DNA of 6,753 nucleotides from UBA4874 sp002399435 (GTDB lineage Bacteria > Bacillota > Clostridia > Caldicoprobacterales > DTU083), in assembly GCA_036823195.1 (NCBI GenBank), contig DAISGI010000066.1, forward strand, positions 1-6,753. Direction: 5' to 3'. The position numbers and the translations under genes were made by a program. The stretch's first letter is position 1. The number at the start of each line of letters is the position of its first letter. Below the pieces are notes generated by a model that was given only the letters and a program-made list of their open reading frames with translations, ran no database searches and had not been told where the DNA came from. Shown piece after piece: positions 1 to 5,433 of the stretch.

Positions 1-25
1 GCAATAAAAAATTTTTAGCGGGTAC

Positions 26-54
26 TGGACAGGATTCAAACAATATGGTATACT
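26..54 (+). promoter_or_regulatory. Sigma-A promoter of the pyrR-pyrP operon
   Basis: The -35 box TGGACA (26-31; 5 of 6 to TTGACA) and the -10 box TATACT (49-54; 5 of 6 to TATAAT) are separated by exactly 17 nt. A TGG directly before the -10 box adds an extended -10 element (TGn). Transcription would start near position 61, giving a leader of about 150 nt that includes the whole PyrR attenuator. No other promoter of this quality is visible before pyrP, so this one probably serves both genes. Positions 1-25 are AT-rich and hold nothing else I can name. Confidence 0.8.
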
Positions 55-79
55 TGGCAAAGTAAAAAATTTAGCAAAG

Positions 80-111
80 ACCTTTAACACGGTTCCGTGA
101 GACCGCAAGGT
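80..111 (+). promoter_or_regulatory. PyrR-binding anti-antiterminator, pyrR leader
   Basis: An RNA stem-loop with a lower stem (80-84 with 107-111), an internal loop, and an upper stem (90-92 with 103-105) capped by the PyrR recognition loop. The core at 91-104 is GGTTCCGTGAGACC, compared with the known consensus ARUCCNGNGAGGYU. The invariant loop residues (C at 95; G at 97; GAG at 99-101) are kept. The differences fall at positions 1, 4, 12 and 14 of the consensus, and they preserve the pairs (A-U becomes G-C, C-G becomes U-A). Binding of PyrR with UMP should stabilise this hairpin and block the antiterminator, whose 5' arm overlaps its 3' side. Confidence 0.8.
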
Positions 112-155
112 GCTGGCAGAAATGATTCATAAAAGTACGGAATGGCGCCTTGCGG
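103..155 (+). promoter_or_regulatory. Antiterminator of the pyrR leader
   Basis: CCGCAAGGTGC at 103-113 pairs with GCGCCTTGCGG at 145-155, giving an 11-bp stem with a single G-U wobble. Its 5' arm is part of the PyrR-binding hairpin and its 3' arm is the 5' arm of the terminator, so the three structures exclude each other. This is the expected arrangement for PyrR-controlled transcription attenuation. With low UMP this stem forms and RNA polymerase reads through into pyrR. Confidence 0.8.
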
Positions 156-175
156 ATTGGTAAGGTGCTTTATTT
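145..175 (+). terminator. Intrinsic terminator (attenuator) of the pyrR leader
   Basis: GCGCCTT at 145-151 pairs with AAGGTGC at 162-168 (7 bp, one G-U wobble), followed directly by TTTATTT. The T-tract is interrupted, so termination may be incomplete. It is the OFF state of the PyrR switch and forms when the antiterminator is blocked. Confidence 0.8.
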
Positions 176-210
176 ATGGCAAATTTCAGCAGCAGAAAGG
201 GGAAGATACC

Positions 211-747
211 ATGTCGGCTGAAAAAGCACAAATTATGGACGAAGCAGCTATGAACAGAGCTTTGTCCCGAATTGCCCATGAGATCATAGAAAAGAACAAG
301 GGCATTGCTGATATCGTTCTGATCGGAATCCGACGCAGGGGAGTTCCACTGGCTCACCAGCTGGCAGACAGAATCCTGGAGTTTGAAAGACAGGACGTAC
401 CGGTAGGCATTCTGGACATTACGCTGTACCGGGATGATCTGTCTGCCTTGTCCGAGCAGCCCGTCGTCAACAGTACGGATGTTCCGTTTTCCATTACCGA
501 TAAGACTGTGGTAATGGTGGATGATGTCCTTTACACCGGCCGGACCGCCAGAGCAGCCATGGATGCACTGATTGATCTGGGCAGGCCGACGGCAATTCAA
601 TTTGCTGCATTCATCGACAGAGGCCATCGTGAGCTTCCAATCCGCCCGGATTATGTGGGAAAAAACGTGCCTACCTCCAGAAACGAGATCGTACAGGTAC
701 AAGTAGCAGAGTTTGATGGCGACAACCGTGTGGTCATCACGGAATAA
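211..747 (+). CDS. pyrR: PyrR: pyrimidine operon attenuator protein / uracil phosphoribosyltransferase
   Basis: Encodes a 178-residue PyrR, close to the usual 180 or so. It binds pyr mRNA leaders when UMP or UTP is high and promotes termination. Many members also convert uracil plus PRPP to UMP. The type I phosphoribosyltransferase fold shows the PRPP loop at residues 100-112 (VVMVDDVLYTGRT), followed by well-conserved PyrR segments around 124-148 (LGRP, DRGHRELPIR) and 151-156 (KNVPTS). I chose the ATG at 211 because AAAGGGG lies 8 nt upstream (196-202). An in-frame ATG at 142 lies inside the attenuator terminator and would add 23 residues unlike PyrR, so it is rejected. The gene is preceded by its own PyrR-binding leader and followed by a second one, so it is autoregulated and co-transcribed with pyrP. 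The family assignment is by recognised motifs. Confidence 0.97.
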   Translation: MSAEKAQIMDEAAMNRALSRIAHEIIEKNKGIADIVLIGIRRRGVPLAHQLADRILEFERQDVPVGILDITLYRDDLSALSEQPVVNSTDVPFSITDKTVVMVDDVLYTGRTARAAMDALIDLGRPTAIQFAAFIDRGHRELPIRPDYVGKNVPTSRNEIVQVQVAEFDGDNRVVITE

Positions 748-760
748 AATCAATTATTCC
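741..760 (+). repeat. Perfect inverted repeat over the pyrR stop codon
   Basis: GGAATAA (741-747) and TTATTCC (754-760) form a 7-bp stem with a 6-nt loop. The 5' arm contains the last codon and the TAA stop of pyrR. It has no T-tract after it and is AT-rich, so it is not a good terminator. It could be a weak mRNA 3'-end or processing structure, or chance. Confidence 0.4.
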
Positions 761-780
761 ACAAAGCAAGAAAAGAGAGT

Positions 781-813
781 CCCTTAAAGACAGTCCTGCG
801 AGGCTGACAAGGG
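781..813 (+). promoter_or_regulatory. PyrR-binding anti-antiterminator, pyrP leader
   Basis: The sequence at 792-805, AGTCCTGCGAGGCT, matches the PyrR-loop consensus ARUCCNGNGAGGYU at every position. It sits on a lower stem formed by CCCTT (781-785) and AAGGG (809-813), with the purine-rich internal bulge AAAGA (786-790) on the 5' side, as is typical for PyrR sites. Binding of PyrR should hold this hairpin and let the downstream terminator form, shutting off uracil uptake when pyrimidines are plentiful. Confidence 0.93.
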
Positions 814-843
814 CAAACGGTTCAAGTGAACCATTGTGCCTTG
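808..843 (+). promoter_or_regulatory. Antiterminator of the pyrP leader
   Basis: CAAGG (808-812) pairs with CCTTG (839-843). After a small internal loop, CAA (814-816) pairs with TTG (834-836), and GGTTC (819-823) pairs with GAACC (828-832) around the tetraloop AAGT. The 5' arm overlaps the PyrR-binding stem and the 3' arm overlaps the 5' arm of the terminator, so this is the read-through structure of the switch. Confidence 0.8.
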
Positions 844-867
844 ACAGTGGACGTCAAGGCATTTTTT
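837..867 (+). terminator. Intrinsic terminator (attenuator) of the pyrP leader
   Basis: TGCCTTGAC (837-845) and GTCAAGGCA (853-861) form a perfect 9-bp stem with a 7-nt loop, followed by six T residues (862-867). This is a stronger terminator than the one in front of pyrR. Confidence 0.93.
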
Positions 868-868
868 A

Positions 869-895
869 TGGCCATTTCACAGGCTGAAATGGCCA
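869..895 (+). repeat. Perfect 11-bp hairpin between attenuator and pyrP ribosome binding site
   Basis: TGGCCATTTCA (869-879) and TGAAATGGCCA (885-895) are exact reverse complements around the 5-nt loop CAGGC. It starts 2 nt after the attenuator T-tract and ends 22 nt before the pyrP AGGAGG. No T-run follows, so it is not a second terminator. It is not part of the known PyrR switch. It could stabilise the 5' end of read-through mRNA, mark a processing site, or be a DNA operator for a dimeric protein. Confidence 0.75.
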
Positions 896-929
896 GGCAG
901 GGAAGACTATAATTATCAGGAGGCTTTTT

Positions 930-2321
930 ATGAGTAATCATTCAAAAACCATCAGTTATTTACCGGACGAACGACCCCCCTTATGGAAACTGCTTCTCTA
1001 CGCACTGCAGCAGGTCATCGTCATGTTCCCGGCAACGGTAGCCGTAGCAATCATTACCGGCTTTCACATCTCCACCACTATTTTCGCCAGCGGATTGGCA
1101 ACCATATGCTTCCTGCTGATAACCGGAAGGAAGATTCCTCTTTATTACGGATCCAGTTTTTCCTATGTTGCTGCCATCAGCGGTCTGATGAGCTCAGAAG
1201 CTCTCTCTGGTTATGTACTCGATGAAAAGATTGCAGTAGCCCAGTTTGGCATTGTCCTGTCGGGATTTATTTCCATAGCGGCAGGTTTGATTGTCAATCG
1301 CTTCGGCAGGGATTCCATCGAAAAAATCCTACCTGCCACAGTAACCGGCCCCATTGCGATGATTATTGGCTTAACCCTGGCAGGGAATGCGTTGAAGGAC
1401 GCTGCATCCATTTCCGTGGATGCCCTGGGCACCATCCGGGTGGCAAAGTCTCAAATCGCCACTGCCACCAACCTGGCATGGATCGTTTCCCTTGTGACAT
1501 TGATTTCAACCATCCTGTTTTCCGTCTATCTGAAAGGAATATGGGGCCAGCTTCCCCTGATTCTGGGCCCAGTGCTGGGGTGTCTGACTGCAGGAATCAT
1601 TCAGTGGACCACTGGCATCAATTTATTTAAAACCCTGCCGGCTGGAGAAATTGGAAAAGGAATCTTCTCCCTGCCCATTTTCACCCTGCCGAAACCAAAC
1701 TGGATGGCGGTTGCAGCAATTATGCCCATTGCCATTGCCACCATACCGGAATCCACGGCTCATATTTATCAGCTTGATATTTATGTAAACAACCTGGCCA
1801 GGGAGAAGCACAGCAAAAAGAAATACAATCTGGCAGATATGCTTGGACGGAACCTTATCGGGGATGGAATCGGTGATATGGTTTCCGGCTTCATAGGCGG
1901 CCCGGCCGGCACAAACTATGGCGAGAACATCAGTACTATGGCTATCAGCAAGGTGTTTTCCGTCCCGGTCCTGATCGCCGCATCAGTCCTGGCCATGATT
2001 ATTTCCTGCTTTACCCCATTGATCAATGCAATCTATTCCATTCCCACCACAGTGATTGGCGGCCTGGAAATCTACCTGTTTGGTACCATTGCAGCACAGG
2101 GAGTAGCCATTATGGTGGAAAAAAAGGTCGATCTGTTCTGTTCGCGGAACATTGCAGTGATCGCTGTCATAATGGTTATCGGCATTGGCGGCCAATATGC
2201 CTTTGGAGGCAACATTCCGTTCTTTGGAGCGGAGATTCCCTGTGTGGCCGGAGCCTCCATATTCGGCATTGTGATGAACTTCATTCTAAATATCGGAAGC
2301 AAAAAAGAACAAAGTGTATAA
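930..2321 (+). CDS. pyrP: Uracil permease, NCS2 family
   Basis: A 463-residue polytopic membrane protein of the nucleobase-cation symporter 2 family (UraA/PyrP type), expected to import uracil with protons across the cytoplasmic membrane. Visible family landmarks are QQxxxMFPATV at 27-37, the GSSFSY segment at 74-79 in the first repeat, ATVTGPI near 136-142, PESTAHI with E274 in the substrate-binding helix, and GTNYGENIS at 327-335 with E332. The two glutamates correspond to the uracil-binding and proton-coupling glutamates of UraA (E241 and E290 in E. coli). Most of the chain is hydrophobic, consistent with 12-14 membrane segments. AGGAGG at 918-923 lies 6 nt before the ATG. A complete PyrR attenuator in front of the gene supports uracil rather than xanthine or urate as substrate. 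uraA would be an equally valid name. It ends 5 nt from the convergent rqcH gene. Confidence 0.94.
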   Translation: MSNHSKTISYLPDERPPLWKLLLYALQQVIVMFPATVAVAIITGFHISTTIFASGLATICFLLITGRKIPLYYGSSFSYVAAISGLMSSEALSGYVLDEKIAVAQFGIVLSGFISIAAGLIVNRFGRDSIEKILPATVTGPIAMIIGLTLAGNALKDAASISVDALGTIRVAKSQIATATNLAWIVSLVTLISTILFSVYLKGIWGQLPLILGPVLGCLTAGIIQWTTGINLFKTLPAGEIGKGIFSLPIFTLPKPNWMAVAAIMPIAIATIPESTAHIYQLDIYVNNLAREKHSKKKYNLADMLGRNLIGDGIGDMVSGFIGGPAGTNYGENISTMAISKVFSVPVLIAASVLAMIISCFTPLINAIYSIPTTVIGGLEIYLFGTIAAQGVAIMVEKKVDLFCSRNIAVIAVIMVIGIGGQYAFGGNIPFFGAEIPCVAGASIFGIVMNFILNIGSKKEQSV

Positions 2322-2326
2322 AATCC

Positions 2327-4078
2327 TCAGAGCTTCTTCATTCTCTTCACTCTTTCTTCCGACGGAGTGACATAAATGGTTTGATACTGCTCATAGATCA
2401 CCATCCCCGGCTTTGCTCCACCCGGCTTTTTTACATGTTTTCTGGGGCAGTAATCCACGGGTACATTGGCAGAAGTCCTGCCCTTGCTGTAATAGGCTGC
2501 CAGGTTGGCAGCTTCCTCCAAAGTGGTATCCGGAACCGGACGCCCTGCTGTCTTGACAATAACATGGGATCCGGGTATGACCTTGGTATGCAGCCAGAGA
2601 TCCTTTGCAGCGGCTGTTTTCAGGGTGAGATGGTCATTCTGCATATTGTTTTTGCCTACAAATATTTCATAGCCATCCGAGGACAGATAATGATGGGGAA
2701 GGGAAACCGCATGCCGCTGCGGCTTCTTTTTTCCGGAGTCCCTCCGAAGATACCCTTCCCGTGTCAGCTCCTCCCGGATAGCTGATATATCCGCCTCATC
2801 GGAGCACATGGACAAATGCTCTGCCAGGCTTTCCAGATAGGTGATTTCCTCCCGGGTTTCCTTTCGGAACTTCGCTTGCTTTAAAACGACTGTCCTGGAC
2901 TTGCTATACTTTTTAAAGTAGGCCTGGGCATTCTGGGAAGGTGTTTTGGCAGGATCCATGGGAATCCGTACAGTTTTTCCCTCTGGGTCATGGTAGTTTT
3001 CCAGTGTTACCTCCCTTTCACCGGGGGATATCCTGTAAATGTTGGAGGTGATCAACTCCCCGTATAATCGATAAACTCCGCTGTCCTGTGCCTTTTCGAT
3101 TTCCGCCGACTCCATAGCCAGTTTTTTCGTGCAGCGATCCATGTTATTCCGGATTACCTTGCGAAGATGGGAAGTCCGCTGCTGGATTCGTTCCATACGG
3201 TCCCGGGTGGCAAAATAGTCATCCAGCGCATCAGAAAAGGATGGATAGGATTTCATCTGTCCGGAGGGATAAATACCATAGGAAAACGGCAGGATATCCT
3301 TTGGCTTGTTCTGCTCCCCCAGCACGAGGATCGGCTGAAACAAGCCTTCCCGGATCTTTGAAAAAAAGTCTGTAAAGGCAGAGGCAATCCTTTCCGCGCA
3401 GTCTGCCTGCTGCCCGCCGGATTCACAGGCTGCCATGCGGCAGATCTCTTCCGCCGTGGTTCGGGAGATCCCGGTAAAGTGATCTGCCAAAATCCGTTCC
3501 GGCGGGATATTGTGATTTTGCGAGGTCAGCAAGGACAGAACCTGCTCCCTGCCTGCCCCGCGGGGATCGGATTTTCCCTGGGAAGGCGGATCCGTATAAT
3601 ATTTTCCGGGCAGTACTTCTCTTACCCGGCTGATATTTTTGCTGACGTGTTTGACACTGTCCAGTATCTTTCCATCCTGATCCGTGAAGATAATATTGCT
3701 GTGTCTTCCCATGATCTCTATGATCAATTTCTTCTTTGTCCAATCTCCCATTTCATCCAGACTTTCAAAATGAAGGATCAGGATTCTGTCCAATCCCGGT
3801 TGCGAAATCGACAGAAGTCTTCCGCCAATCAGATGCTTTCGAAGCACCATGCAGAACATAGGGGGAGAAAGTGGGTTTGCTTTATCCTGACAGGTTAGAT
3901 GAATCCTGGGATGACTGGAGCTGGCAGACAGCAACAATCTGTAATTCTGACCATTATTTCGAATCAAAATATGTATTTCATCCTTTTCCGGCTGATAAAT
4001 CCGGTCAATGCGTCCATTTTCCAGGACGGACTGTAACTCTCCTGCCAGTCCACTCAGCAGAACACCATCCAGTGACAT
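2327..4078 (-). CDS. rqcH: RqcH: NFACT-family ribosome quality control factor (formerly FbpA / fibronectin-binding protein)
   Basis: A 583-residue bacterial NEMF/Rqc2 homologue. RqcH binds stalled 50S subunits that still carry peptidyl-tRNA and recruits tRNA-Ala to add C-terminal alanine tails that mark the chain for proteolysis; this is established for Bacillus subtilis RqcH. Visible order: NFACT-N domain from residue 1 (SLDGVLLSGLAGEL start) with D97-R98, the pair needed for tailing in B. subtilis; a helical hairpin and coiled-coil region roughly 280-440, rich in Lys, Glu and Arg; and an NFACT-R domain about 455-570 with DLWLHTKVIPGSHVIVK (493-509) and PRKHVKKPGGAKPGMV (545-560). I start at 4078 because GGAGG lies 7 nt upstream and this makes D97/R98 fall on the published numbers. 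The in-frame ATG at 4102 would place that ribosome binding site inside the gene. The old adhesin name is probably misleading, as there is no signal peptide. Confidence 0.95.
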   Translation of the reverse strand: MSLDGVLLSGLAGELQSVLENGRIDRIYQPEKDEIHILIRNNGQNYRLLLSASSSHPRIHLTCQDKANPLSPPMFCMVLRKHLIGGRLLSISQPGLDRILILHFESLDEMGDWTKKKLIIEIMGRHSNIIFTDQDGKILDSVKHVSKNISRVREVLPGKYYTDPPSQGKSDPRGAGREQVLSLLTSQNHNIPPERILADHFTGISRTTAEEICRMAACESGGQQADCAERIASAFTDFFSKIREGLFQPILVLGEQNKPKDILPFSYGIYPSGQMKSYPSFSDALDDYFATRDRMERIQQRTSHLRKVIRNNMDRCTKKLAMESAEIEKAQDSGVYRLYGELITSNIYRISPGEREVTLENYHDPEGKTVRIPMDPAKTPSQNAQAYFKKYSKSRTVVLKQAKFRKETREEITYLESLAEHLSMCSDEADISAIREELTREGYLRRDSGKKKPQRHAVSLPHHYLSSDGYEIFVGKNNMQNDHLTLKTAAAKDLWLHTKVIPGSHVIVKTAGRPVPDTTLEEAANLAAYYSKGRTSANVPVDYCPRKHVKKPGGAKPGMVIYEQYQTIYVTPSEERVKRMKKL

Positions 4079-4085
4079 TTCGATT

Positions 4086-4090
4086 CCTCC
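4086..4090 (-). promoter_or_regulatory. Ribosome binding site that sets the rqcH start
   Basis: Read on the minus strand, GGAGG at 4090-4086 is followed by 7 nt and then the ATG at 4078. It decides between this start and the in-frame ATG at 4102, which has no comparable site. Confidence 0.85.
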
Positions 4091-4155
4091 TGCGTTTTCC
4101 ATTGGATATTGCTATTCTTATCCATGAATTCTTTTTTATCCTGATTTCTTGCCAT

Positions 4156-4168
4156 GTGTATTATACAC
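4156..4168. repeat. 13-bp palindrome overlapping the putative rqcH -10 box
   Basis: GTGTATTATACAC is a perfect palindrome around the central T at 4162, and it contains the minus-strand TATAAT (4165-4160). Such a placement would suit a repressor operator, but AT-rich palindromes of this size around a -10 box can also arise by chance. Confidence 0.4.
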
Positions 4169-4188
4169 CAGTTTGCCGGGGAGGAACA
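4160..4188 (-). promoter_or_regulatory. Candidate promoter of rqcH
   Basis: On the minus strand a perfect TATAAT lies at 4165-4160, about 80 nt before the rqcH start codon. At the 17-nt position the -35 hexamer is TGTTCC (4188-4183), a poor match, so recognition would depend mostly on the -10 region. It is the best minus-strand candidate in the spacer. Confidence 0.45.
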
Positions 4189-4252
4189 GAATAGGAAGAT
4201 CATTTTCAAAACAGTGTGTCCTGTTTGGGTCAAATATGATAGAATAATTTCA

Positions 4253-4280
4253 GTATGAAATGGTTTTAAGGATACATACA
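4253..4280 (+). promoter_or_regulatory. Weak sigma-E-like promoter candidate for gerM
   Basis: CATACAAC at 4275-4282 resembles the sporulation sigma-E -10 consensus CATACAnT except in the last base. Upstream, GTATGA (4253-4258) is a poor match to the -35 consensus, with about 16 nt between. Transcription would start near 4288, some 48 nt before the gene. I looked because gerM of B. subtilis is a mother-cell sigma-E gene. No good sigma-A promoter is seen in the gerM-proximal part of the spacer. Confidence 0.3.
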
Positions 4281-4318
4281 ACCTCTGCTTGCCTAATATA
4301 GATAGTATTAAGATAAGA

Positions 4319-4329
4319 CAAGGGGGGAG
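4319..4329 (+). promoter_or_regulatory. Ribosome binding site that supports the TTG start of gerM
   Basis: A purine-rich CAAGGGGGGAG stretch lies 6 nt before the TTG at 4336. No ATG occurs in frame between it and the signal-peptide core, so the TTG must start the protein. Confidence 0.8.
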
Positions 4330-4335
4330 ATCGCT

Positions 4336-5358
4336 TTGCAAAAAAAAGTCTGGTTCCTGACTGCAATGCTGTTGATTCTTACATTGGTATTTGCCAGTTG
4401 CAACCAAAAGAAAGAGGGAAAGGGAAATACCAAAGACATTCCAACGGCAACAGACGAACAAACAGGCAAAAAGAGCGAGGTAAAGAACGAAAAGGACGAA
4501 GGAACGAATGGGCTGACCCGGGAAACCGTCGTTTACTATCAGGATGATGCGGGATATTTGGTTCCTGTTATGCGTAAGATACCATGGGTGGAGGGAATTG
4601 CAAAGGCTACCCTGAACGTTATGACGGATACCCCGGAGCAGCAGGAGGACCTGATGATGATGGGCCTAAAGCCCCTGCTTCCTGCGGATGCCAAGGTGCT
4701 GGGCATGTCCATCAAGGATCGCGTTGCCACGCTGGATCTGAATCACGCGGCTTTGGATTGCAAGGATGCAGCGGCAGAGAATAATAGGATTCAGGGCATC
4801 GTTTTGACCCTGTCAGGATTTTCCACCATTGATAAGGTACAGTTTCTCTTTGACGGGAAGGTCGTTGACACCATGGAGCATGGAACAAAAGTAAAGAATC
4901 CCATTGGCCCATCGGATGTCAATGTTGAGATGTCGGACGATGCCAAGGCTCAGGGAGCAAAGGTAACTGTGTTCTACCAAAGCACCTCCCCCAGCCAATA
5001 TGATTATTTGATTCCGGTGACGAGAATCACATCATCCGAAAATTCGACACTGGAAACTGCAATTAAGGAACTGCTGAAAGGACCAAAGGATCACGACAAT
5101 ATGACCATTGATATTCCTCCGGATACCAAACTTCTGGGAGTTCAGATGGAGAAGGGAACAACCTATCTGAACTTCAGTAAGGAGTTCAAGGATCTGGCAA
5201 ATTCCAAGGACAGTGAAGCCATGGTAATGAAAGCAATAAAAATGGCAGCCATGCAGTTCCCGGAAGTGAAGCAGGTGAAGGTCCTTGTGGAAGGAAAGAA
5301 TTATGCGGGGAGTGCTCCACTGGACAGCACACCGGTATTTGCAAACGAATATGAATAA
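4336..5358 (+). CDS. gerM: GerM-like sporulation lipoprotein with two GerMN domains
   Basis: A 340-residue exported lipoprotein starting at TTG. Residues 2-4 (QKK) and the hydrophobic stretch 5-20 form a signal peptide ending in FASC, so C22 is the probable lipidation site (F at -3 is less usual than Leu). A Lys/Glu-rich linker (23-60) leads to two GerMN repeats, roughly 62-185 (ETVVYYQD, YLVPVMRKI, KVQFLFDG) and 208-322 (KVTVFYQS, YLIPVTRI, KVLVEGKN). In B. subtilis GerM is a mother-cell lipoprotein needed to assemble the SpoIIIA-SpoIIQ channel complex during engulfment, and mutants make spores with germination defects. The neighbours rph and rdgB follow in the same order as in B. subtilis, which strengthens the assignment. 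A function outside sporulation cannot be excluded, since GerMN domains also occur in other lipoproteins. Confidence 0.88.
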   Translation: MQKKVWFLTAMLLILTLVFASCNQKKEGKGNTKDIPTATDEQTGKKSEVKNEKDEGTNGLTRETVVYYQDDAGYLVPVMRKIPWVEGIAKATLNVMTDTPEQQEDLMMMGLKPLLPADAKVLGMSIKDRVATLDLNHAALDCKDAAAENNRIQGIVLTLSGFSTIDKVQFLFDGKVVDTMEHGTKVKNPIGPSDVNVEMSDDAKAQGAKVTVFYQSTSPSQYDYLIPVTRITSSENSTLETAIKELLKGPKDHDNMTIDIPPDTKLLGVQMEKGTTYLNFSKEFKDLANSKDSEAMVMKAIKMAAMQFPEVKQVKVLVEGKNYAGSAPLDSTPVFANEYE

Positions 5359-5365
5359 CAGGACC

Positions 5366-5404
5366 AGGCTCAGACCGTCGGAAAATGGCTGTCTGAGCTT
5401 TGTT
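5366..5404 (+). terminator. Probable terminator between gerM and rph
   Basis: GCTCAGAC (5368-5375) pairs with GTCTGAGC (5391-5398) in a perfect 8-bp stem, extendable by a G-U and an A-U pair. A short T-rich stretch (TTTGTT, 5399-5404) follows. The 15-nt loop and short T-run make it a moderate terminator. Only 29 nt remain before rph, too few for a full promoter after it, so rph must be reached by read-through or from a promoter inside gerM. Confidence 0.6.
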
Positions 5405-5433
5405 CCATCATTACATCACAAGGGAGAAAAGAT

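Noticed and set aside
142..210. N-terminal extension of pyrR from the ATG at 142
   Set aside because: This ATG lies just before and reads through the terminator hairpin. The extra residues are unlike PyrR, and the ATG at 211 has a proper ribosome binding site.
127..753. A 208-codon minus-strand open frame opposite pyrR, longer than pyrR itself
   Set aside because: It is a mirror frame of a clearly recognised gene, runs through the attenuator, resembles no family I know, and has a low-complexity Cys/His-rich composition typical of antisense frames.
2381..3898. Several plus-strand open frames of 60-140 codons opposite rqcH
   Set aside because: All are shadows of the rqcH coding frame, without ribosome binding sites or recognisable motifs.
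4079..4102. Eight-residue N-terminal extension of rqcH
   Set aside because: It would translate the GGAGG ribosome binding site. Starting at 4078 matches the family start and the D97/R98 numbering.
4289..4317. Sigma-A-like TTGCCT with GATAAG at 17 nt before gerM
   Set aside because: The -10 box is poor, and transcription would start inside the gerM ribosome binding site, making it unusable.
4054..4461. Minus-strand 135-codon open frame across the rqcH-gerM spacer
   Set aside because: It overlaps the starts of both real genes, has no good ribosome binding site, and has no recognisable domain.
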